A stretch of 64,000 bases of DNA from Fagopyrum homotropicum (taxonomy: Eukaryota; Streptophyta; Magnoliopsida; Caryophyllales; Polygonaceae). The DNA is taken from contig BSWB01000005.1 of NCBI GenBank assembly GCA_033239125.1, forward strand, positions 19,397,447 to 19,461,446. The letters are read 5' to 3'. Shown here in pieces: positions 58,142 through 64,000 of this stretch; the first letter of the stretch is position 1; every line of letters begins with the position of its first letter. The notes under the pieces are model-generated. The model saw nothing but the letters and a program-made list of their open reading frames with translations. It searched no databases and was not told the DNA's origin. The position numbers were made by a program, and so were the translations under genes.

Positions 58142-61100
58142 ATGGCCCAACAAGACGATCGTGATCTTGCGGCCCAATTGAAAGAGGCGCTAGAGCTGCT
58201 ACGCCTCAGCAAGGAAGAACTCAGGCAAGAGAAAGAAGAGAATCGCACCAAGACTGCAGCAATCGAAGCTGAGATAGCAGTCATACGAGACCAGATTCTA
58301 CTTCGACCGAGGGAAGATCCTCCTGTTGATCCTCGACCGATGCAGGATCCAGTAGTTGACCCGCGACCGAGGCAGATTCCAGTACCTGACGCCCCGGCCG
58401 ATGTACTTCCACCTCGGATGCCAGTCCGAGATGTTCTTCTTGCAGGAATCCCACAAACCCTAGGTCAAAGGATGGACCCTAATCAACAACTGAGGCGTCC
58501 AGGAGTGAACCTAGGAGATCCAGCAAATCATGACTACGAACTTCGACCGCAAGTTCTAGCCATGATTCGCCAATGCCAATTCGGAGGGCTAGAGAAAGAG
58601 TCGCCGCATCAACATCTTCAAAACTATGAGATCTTGATGGAAACCTTGCGACCCCCCAGAATTGAGAATAACAACTACAAGCTAAGACCTTTTTACTTTT
58701 CTTTAAAAGATAGAGCTCTTACTTGGTATCAATCTCTTCCTCCAGGAAAAATTAGCACATGGGAGGAGATGACTACGGAATTCTTGACCAAATTCTTTCC
58801 CCCCTCAAAGACCGCTGAAATGAGAGGGAAGATCAACGCTTTCATTATGAAGGACAAGGAGAGCTTGTCCAAATCTTGGGAGCGGTTCAAGGATATCCTC
58901 TTGGATTGCCCACATCATGGGATTCCAAAGATCGAGTTGTTGGAGATCTACTTCAAAGGGCTGGACGGAAGCACCCAGTTCAATCTCCAACTACTTTCCG
59001 CCGGTACCTTCATGGACATGGCGATTGATGAGGCTTGGGACTTCATTGAGAAGCAAGCCTTGCACATGGAGAAATATACCCACCAAGGAGCTGAAGGTAG
59101 AGTTAAAATAGTCAACTTTCAAGAGACTCAACCCAACAACAATCAACTCACGTCTTTGACGAATGACGTGAAGCAATTGAAGGAGCTCTTGATGGCTCAA
59201 ACTAAGAAGGAAGAGCAAGGGCAAAGGAACAACAACAATAACGGGTACCGTAACAACAACAACGGTCCCCGAAACAACAACTACAACAACAACAATAGAG
59301 GATCCAATAGCAACAACTGGAGGGCGAATAACCAAAAATACGGTAACAATCATTCAAACTCCAACTCTAATGATTCCTCTAACCCTTTCCTCTCTTCCCC
59401 TTCTTCTTCTTCTACTCCATTGAAAAGCCAAGGGCAAGGATCAAGTTCGTCTCAGCCAGAAAAGAAAGACGCAGTTCTGGAGGCAATCTTGATCAAGCTT
59501 AGCGCTATGGAGAATTCTATGACTTCATTTTCGAGGTCCCAAAAGTCCTTCGAACAACAACTTGCTAATAAGGCGAATGAAGCGCCAAGAGATCCAGGGA
59601 AGCTTCCAGCAAAGACGGAAACTAACCCTAAGGGCCAATGCATGGCCATAACGACGAGGAGTGGACTCAAAACTGGAGATCTAGTACCTCGCTCGACGCA
59701 GACCACCTCGGTCCAGACCCAGTCGAAGAACACCTCGACCGAGATGCCAACCGAGGCGGAACAACAGAAAGCAGGAGGGGCGACAGAAACTTATGTTCCA
59801 CCTCCTGCATACAAACCACCACTTCCATTCCCTCAGTCCAGAGCCAGAGCACATCTAGACAAGCACTTTGGTAAGTTTCTTGACTTGATGAATAAGCTAC
59901 ATATTAATATTCCTTTCCTTGATGCTATTTTAGGTATGCCCGCCTATGGGAAGTTCTTAAAAGAAATCTTATCAAGGAAGAGGAAGCTGGAGGATGTTGG
60001 TGAAGTTAGGATGACATCTAAATCTTCGGAGCTTATCAAAATCATGAAGGAAAAGATGCCACCTAAGTTGAGAGATCCCGGCTCATTTTGTATTCCCATT
60101 CAAGTTGGGGATGTCACTTGTGAAGCCCTTTGTGATCTAGGAGCCAGCGTGAGCATCATCCCGCTGGAGCTATGCACGAAGATCGGTCTTGGAGAGCCCA
60201 AGCCGGTCAAGATTCGACTTTACATGGCGGATCGCTCCATTACCCATCCCGTGGGCATTTTGGAGGACGTTCCGGTCAAGTTAGGTAACTTCTATCTTCC
60301 CATAGATTTTGTTGTACTTGACATTCCCGCAGATTATCCTGTTCCTATTATTCTCGGGAGACCATTTCTAGCAACTTCGGGTTGCAACGTGGATTGCAAG
60401 AACGCCAAGTTGAAATTCAACGTTGGTGGCGATGAGGTGGAGTTCGCGCTACTTGCAACCATGAAAGGGGAGCAACTAACTGATGATATCTTCAACATCT
60501 ACGATGAAGAAGAATCAAGAGAATTGGTGAGCTCTATTCTTATTAACGATCCACTCGAAAGAGTTATTAGCTTCAGTTTAATGGAGGAAGGTATAAATGC
60601 TTCTTGTGATGCAGATACACGGAGCTTGAAGGCACTGGAAGAGGATCCAGAAGCTAAAACTGAGAAGCTAATCCAGGAGACGAAGATCTCCAATCTCGGA
60701 TCCAATAGCAGTACCTCGACCGAGGCACTTTCTGGACTGAGTGAGGCGACCGAAGAACATCTCGGTCAACGCTTATGCGCCTCGACCGAGGTCGATGGCG
60801 AGATGATGTCAACTGAGATTACTGAGAATAACAAATTTCTTACTCCCTCCTCTGATATTCATCCACTGTTGGTGGAACATTCCATCCATAAACTTTCTGA
60901 TAATAAAGGTCCTTGGTACGCTGACATTGTGAACTATCTTGTTTGCCAGGAGATACCGCCCAGATTGACGTACTCTCAAAAGAAAAGATTCTTCAAGGAA
61001 GTACGACATTACTACTGGGACGAGCCGTTGCTATTCAAGCGCGGACCGGATGGGATGCTTCGAAGGTGCGTTCCGGAGGATGAAGTTAATAGCGTCATAA

Positions 61101-62188
61101 GGCATTGTCATTCACTTCCTTGTGGGGGGCATGCTAGCACCGATAAAACATGCGCTAAGGTATTGTGTTCCGGTTTCTTTTGGCCTACATTATTTAAGGA
61201 TGTGCAATCTTTTGTTGTCTCTTGTGATGCATGCCAAAGAACAGGGAACTTATCAAGGAGGAACGAGATGCCACTTAATAACATCCAAGAAGTGGAAATC
61301 TTTGATGTATGGGGGATTGACTTCATGGGACCTTTCCCATCCTCCGGAGGAAACCTCTACATTCTCCTTGCAGTTGATTACGTCTCTAGATGGGTTGAAG
61401 CCATTGCTTCTCCCACTAACGACGCCAAAGTGGTTGTGAAGTTCTTGAATAGAACTATCTTTCCACGATTTGGAACTCCACGCATCATCATTAGCGATGG
61501 AGGAACGCATTTCATCAACCGGAAGTTCAAAACACTTCTATCGAAGTATGGGGTAAATCACAAGGTATCAACTGCTTATCACCCTCAAACTAGCGGACAG
61601 GCCGAGATCTCGAATAGAGAAATCAAGGCAATTTTAGAGAAGACCGTCTCTAGAACGAGGAAGGATTGGTCCATGAAGTTGGACGATGCTCTTTGGGCGT
61701 ACAGGACCGCATTCAAGACTCCCATAGGTACCACTCCCTATAATTTAGTATATGGGAAGTCTTGCCATTTGCCCGTTGAATTGGAACACAAGGCATATTG
61801 GGCGATCAAATGGTTGAATTTCGACATCAAAGAGGCTGGTGAGAAGCGACTATTGGAACTCAACGAGCTGGAGGAGCTGCGTTTGAACGCTTATGAGAAT
61901 GCCAAAATCTACAAGGAAAGGACGAAGAGATGGCATGACAAGCGTATCGTCCCAAAGGAGCTTAACGAAGGAGACTTAGTTCTACTCTTCAACTCCCGCC
62001 TCCGCCTTTTTCCAGGTAAGTTGAAATCTAGATGGACCGGGCCTTACGTTGTGAAACATGTTTTCCCTCATGGTGCAGTTGAGATATGGGGCGAAACTAG
62101 CGGAAGCTTCAAGGTCAACGGTCATAGACTTAAGAAATACCAACCGGAAATGCCGGTTGAGGAGGTTGCACCAATATACCTCATTTGA
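58142..62188 (+). CDS. Athila-type Gag-protease-integrase polyprotein lacking RT and RNase H
   Basis: The frame gives 1348 residues without a stop. A coiled-coil-like charged N-terminus (1-50) leads to a Pro/Arg/Asp linker. Gag core is about 130-305 (WYQSLPPGKISTWEEM, FFPPSKTAEMRGKI). An Asn-rich region (363-413) stands in for a zinc knuckle. Protease has DLGASVSIIP with Asp665 and LGRPFLATSG near 737. A linker without RT or RNase H motifs follows (about 760-905). Integrase has an HHCC finger (His990, His997, Cys1028, Cys1031) and catalytic Asp1060, Asp1119 and Glu1155, with the canonical 35-residue last spacing. The C-terminal end is near KVNGHRLKKY. Full-length relatives carry about 600 more residues between protease and integrase. 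Homology to element E suggests gag once began at 58056; that frame is one base out of phase near 58100, so 58142 is the first usable ATG. Confidence 0.9.
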   Translation: MAQQDDRDLAAQLKEALELLRLSKEELRQEKEENRTKTAAIEAEIAVIRDQILLRPREDPPVDPRPMQDPVVDPRPRQIPVPDAPADVLPPRMPVRDVLLAGIPQTLGQRMDPNQQLRRPGVNLGDPANHDYELRPQVLAMIRQCQFGGLEKESPHQHLQNYEILMETLRPPRIENNNYKLRPFYFSLKDRALTWYQSLPPGKISTWEEMTTEFLTKFFPPSKTAEMRGKINAFIMKDKESLSKSWERFKDILLDCPHHGIPKIELLEIYFKGLDGSTQFNLQLLSAGTFMDMAIDEAWDFIEKQALHMEKYTHQGAEGRVKIVNFQETQPNNNQLTSLTNDVKQLKELLMAQTKKEEQGQRNNNNNGYRNNNNGPRNNNYNNNNRGSNSNNWRANNQKYGNNHSNSNSNDSSNPFLSSPSSSSTPLKSQGQGSSSSQPEKKDAVLEAILIKLSAMENSMTSFSRSQKSFEQQLANKANEAPRDPGKLPAKTETNPKGQCMAITTRSGLKTGDLVPRSTQTTSVQTQSKNTSTEMPTEAEQQKAGGATETYVPPPAYKPPLPFPQSRARAHLDKHFGKFLDLMNKLHINIPFLDAILGMPAYGKFLKEILSRKRKLEDVGEVRMTSKSSELIKIMKEKMPPKLRDPGSFCIPIQVGDVTCEALCDLGASVSIIPLELCTKIGLGEPKPVKIRLYMADRSITHPVGILEDVPVKLGNFYLPIDFVVLDIPADYPVPIILGRPFLATSGCNVDCKNAKLKFNVGGDEVEFALLATMKGEQLTDDIFNIYDEEESRELVSSILINDPLERVISFSLMEEGINASCDADTRSLKALEEDPEAKTEKLIQETKISNLGSNSSTSTEALSGLSEATEEHLGQRLCASTEVDGEMMSTEITENNKFLTPSSDIHPLLVEHSIHKLSDNKGPWYADIVNYLVCQEIPPRLTYSQKKRFFKEVRHYYWDEPLLFKRGPDGMLRRCVPEDEVNSVIRHCHSLPCGGHASTDKTCAKVLCSGFFWPTLFKDVQSFVVSCDACQRTGNLSRRNEMPLNNIQEVEIFDVWGIDFMGPFPSSGGNLYILLAVDYVSRWVEAIASPTNDAKVVVKFLNRTIFPRFGTPRIIISDGGTHFINRKFKTLLSKYGVNHKVSTAYHPQTSGQAEISNREIKAILEKTVSRTRKDWSMKLDDALWAYRTAFKTPIGTTPYNLVYGKSCHLPVELEHKAYWAIKWLNFDIKEAGEKRLLELNELEELRLNAYENAKIYKERTKRWHDKRIVPKELNEGDLVLLFNSRLRLFPGKLKSRWTGPYVVKHVFPHGAVEIWGETSGSFKVNGHRLKKYQPEMPVEEVAPIYLI

Positions 62189-62983
62189 GACGCATCATGG
62201 TCCAGCTAGCGACCTTAAATCAAGCGCTTCTTGGAAGGCAACCCAAGGTATTGCTTTCTTTTCCCGTTTTCTAGTCTAGCTTAGATAGTTTTTGTTTTTG
62301 CTTTGCTTTGCTTTGTTTTTGGCGTTCTGGACAGACAATAGGGAATATCTAAGGAAGGATGGATAACTGGAAGGACAGAAGTTCGAGATTTTGAGAAGAC
62401 AGAAGCATCTCGGTCACTGTCAGAGCACCTCGACCGAGTTGATTCTTGAGCAACCGAGGCGACTAGGGTTTCTGCAGAACCACCTCGGTCCGTACCACCT
62501 CGGTCCAGTCGAGACCATCTCGACCGAGGTGACAGCAGATCCAGTAACAGTATAAAAGGGGGAAAAATTTATTTTTCACTTTTTTTACCCACCTCGACCG
62601 CGGCGACAGTCCACTTCGCTCTCTCTCAAATCTCGCTCGTTTTCGAAGATTTCTGCTTCTAAACTGTGATTGAAGGGTCGAGGAACCGATTGCAACAACA
62701 GATCTGCAAGAAAATCGAACGAATCGACCGAAACGAGGTAAAACAAGTCGAAACCCTAACTCGTTCATTCGCTTCGATTTGGGCTTTGGTTGCCCCTGAT
62801 TCTGCTGAGAAAAGGCATAAGTACCCCTTAGGAAGCAATTGTAGTGATTTTGGGGGGAAAAGAACTGAATTTCTGAGAATTGGAATCGTAACTGCTGCGC
62901 CTCGGTCCAGTCAAACTGCATCTCGACCGAGGTGTTCTTGAGGCTTGTCAGTGACCGAGGTGGTCTGACAGTACTGAGTGAAA
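62189..62983 (+). other. spacer between pol and the 3' ORF with internal promoter-like sequence
   Basis: Holds a dense word cluster at 62405-62532, TATAAAAGGG at 62551-62560, a pyrimidine-rich zone (62565-62640), further words at 62590 and 62900-62965, and no credible frame. The element AB equivalent is 52778-53545. Confidence 0.7.
62551..62560 (+). promoter_or_regulatory. internal TATA box before the element C 3' ORF
   Basis: TATAAAAGGGGG lies 433 bp before the 3' ORF ATG. It is conserved with AB (53139) along with the downstream TCAAATCTCGCTCGTTTTC segment. It could drive a separate mRNA for the 3' ORF. Confidence 0.5.
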
Positions 62984-64000
62984 ATGAGTTCCGATCGCCG
63001 CCTAGCCCTGAGAGACAGATCCTCCCCCTCCCCTTCTTCTTCTTCTTCCCGTCCTTACCGCCCGGATATCCACGAGAGATGCCGGGTAGACTATGAGCGG
63101 ATAGCTAGCCGTCCAGTTATCGCACCACGATTTTTGGACGTGTCGGCTTTTGATTGCCTAGGGTTAGACGCTGACCTTAGGAGGATGATTGCTACTGTCG
63201 GGCTGGATCAGTTTACTAAGATCCGAGCCCCAGCTTACTTGGAGCCGACCTTGGAGTTTGTTAGCTCCTTCTCCTACCTCCCCACAGACCGGTCTGTGAA
63301 GTACCGGTTGATGAACCGGAACTTCATAGTTCCTTTAGAGATATGGAGAGAGATTTTTGGTTTCTCTGAGCCCACCGCCACTGATTTCCCCTCCCGATCC
63401 GTAGCTAGGGAGTTCTGGGGGCAGATAGCCCATATTACTGAGCATGCGGACAGATGACGCCCTGGAGATTCCAGGGAGAAGGTCATCTTTCATCCGGCCT
63501 TCAGACTAGCCCACAGGATTTTTAGCGAGACACTTCTGGCGCGTACTGAGACGCCCCAGAAGATCAGACAGGGCGATCTCTTCAGCCTCTACTGCATGGT
63601 CACAGGAGGTTTCCCAGACTTTGGCTTGCTCCTGGCAGAGGATCTGCACAGGATCAAAGCCAAGGCGAAGGGAGACATTTGCTGCGGAGGTCTGGTCACC
63701 CATATCGCTACCTACCACGGGATGGACCTCAGTGTTTGCACGATGGCGGCGGCTCCGAAGCCGCTGGGATTACAGGAGATGATCACACGGAGGATTCTGG
63801 TTCCCCGTGGTTTGACCACTCCATACGTCGCCATGCCTTTGGAGCGGACTACACCTCAGGGGATCCGCTGGTCTGCTCAGTTCACAGTCTTTGATCCGCA
63901 CTATTGGCAGACAACATGGGCTCCACTGATGGAGGATCACAGAGAGGCAGCAACTGCCCCTGTTGAGGAGGAGGAGGATGACGATGACGAGGAGACGACG
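62984..64000 (+). pseudogene. Athila-type 3' ORF of element C, one nonsense codon, cut by window end
   Basis: Starts MSSDRRLALRDR at 62984 (ATG; a GTG two codons upstream is ignored). It has a Ser-rich patch, then YRPDIHERCRVDYERI and a region resembling the ATHILA ORF-1 family (PAYLEPTLEFVSSFSYL, KYRLMNRNFIVPL, IFGFSEPTATDF). A single TGA at 63455-63457 interrupts it; the frame is open on both sides and continues with FRLAHRIFSETLLARTETP, THIATYHGMDL and LGLQEMITRRILVPRG into an acidic tail at the window edge. The TGA is at a place where CGA is plausible, a CpG transition. Function unknown; no membrane segment or signal peptide is seen in this part. Confidence 0.75.

Larger units (their letters stand above)
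56180..64000 (+). mobile_element. element C: Athila-type element with intact gag-PR-IN frame but no RT/RNase H (right end outside window)
   Basis: Complete 5' LTR (56180-57930), tRNA-Asp-type primer site, leader, one long gag-pol frame (58142-62188), internal TATA-like box, and a 3' ORF running off the window. It sits inside the 3' LTR of AB, making it the youngest layer of the nest. The missing RT and RNase H make it non-autonomous. Confidence 0.9.

Noticed and set aside
58142..62188. The 1348-codon frame as a domesticated host gene
   Set aside because: It sits between an LTR with primer site and a 3' ORF in exact retrotransposon order, and carries intact protease and integrase motifs. A normal element copy is the simpler reading.

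Overview
This window is nuclear DNA of a flowering plant, most likely a eudicot. It is AT-rich, gene-poor and built largely from nested LTR retrotransposons. Plant origin is supported by LTR retrotransposons with plant-type primer-binding sites (initiator-tRNA-Met and tRNA-Asp types), an intact tRNA-Lys(CUU) gene, and two intronless plant-specific DUF761-type genes. I could not settle the order or family of the plant.

Layout. 1-7763: a Ty3/gypsy chromovirus derivative (Tekay/Del type, 'Nat-1') with an almost non-coding interior. 7764-9720: macro-repeats carrying two 25-bp minisatellite arrays. 9721-12155: AT-rich upstream DNA with a small retroposed insert. 12259-12792: DUF761-type gene 1. 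13142-21533: an old, broken Ty1/copia element that carries a minus-strand LTR pair nested in its leader. 21760-22110: a LINE RNase H remnant. 23034-32922: Nat-2, a structurally complete, young member of the Nat family with a perfect TTTAA target duplication. 34096-34632: DUF761-type gene 2, a duplicate of gene 1. 35191-41275: a copia gag fragment joined to a 3'-truncated Tekay element that still has recognisable gag, protease, RT and RNase H. 41965-42037: tRNA-Lys. 43631-47276: a pair of 180-bp direct repeats around an LTR fragment and a truncated Athila-type element (E). 47597-64000: a three-layer nest of Athila-type elements. D is on the minus strand, AB is inserted in D's 3' ORF, and C is inserted in AB's 3' LTR and runs off the window.

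How the parts work together. The only genes that look functional for the host are the two DUF761 paralogues and the tRNA gene. Their duplication includes upstream promoter sequence, and the copies have since been separated by TE insertions. Element C has an unbroken 1348-codon gag-protease-integrase frame with no RT/RNase H at all. AB keeps only an RNase H remnant. Nat-1 and Nat-2 keep only a chromodomain. All of them would need enzymes supplied in trans, so the window reads as a collection of non-autonomous elements.

The least expected signal is a set of short, CG-containing palindromic 'words' of the form NNNCG-NN-CGNNN. Each element family has its own word (CCACG-GC-CGTGG, CCTCG-AC-CGAGG, AATCTCG-GA-CGAGATT, CCGCGGTC). 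They are repeated in the LTRs of unrelated lineages, usually just upstream of a TATA box. In element C they also occur upstream of an internal TATA box and inside the coding frame, in two different reading phases. All statements rest on reading the sequence by eye; no alignment or database search was run.
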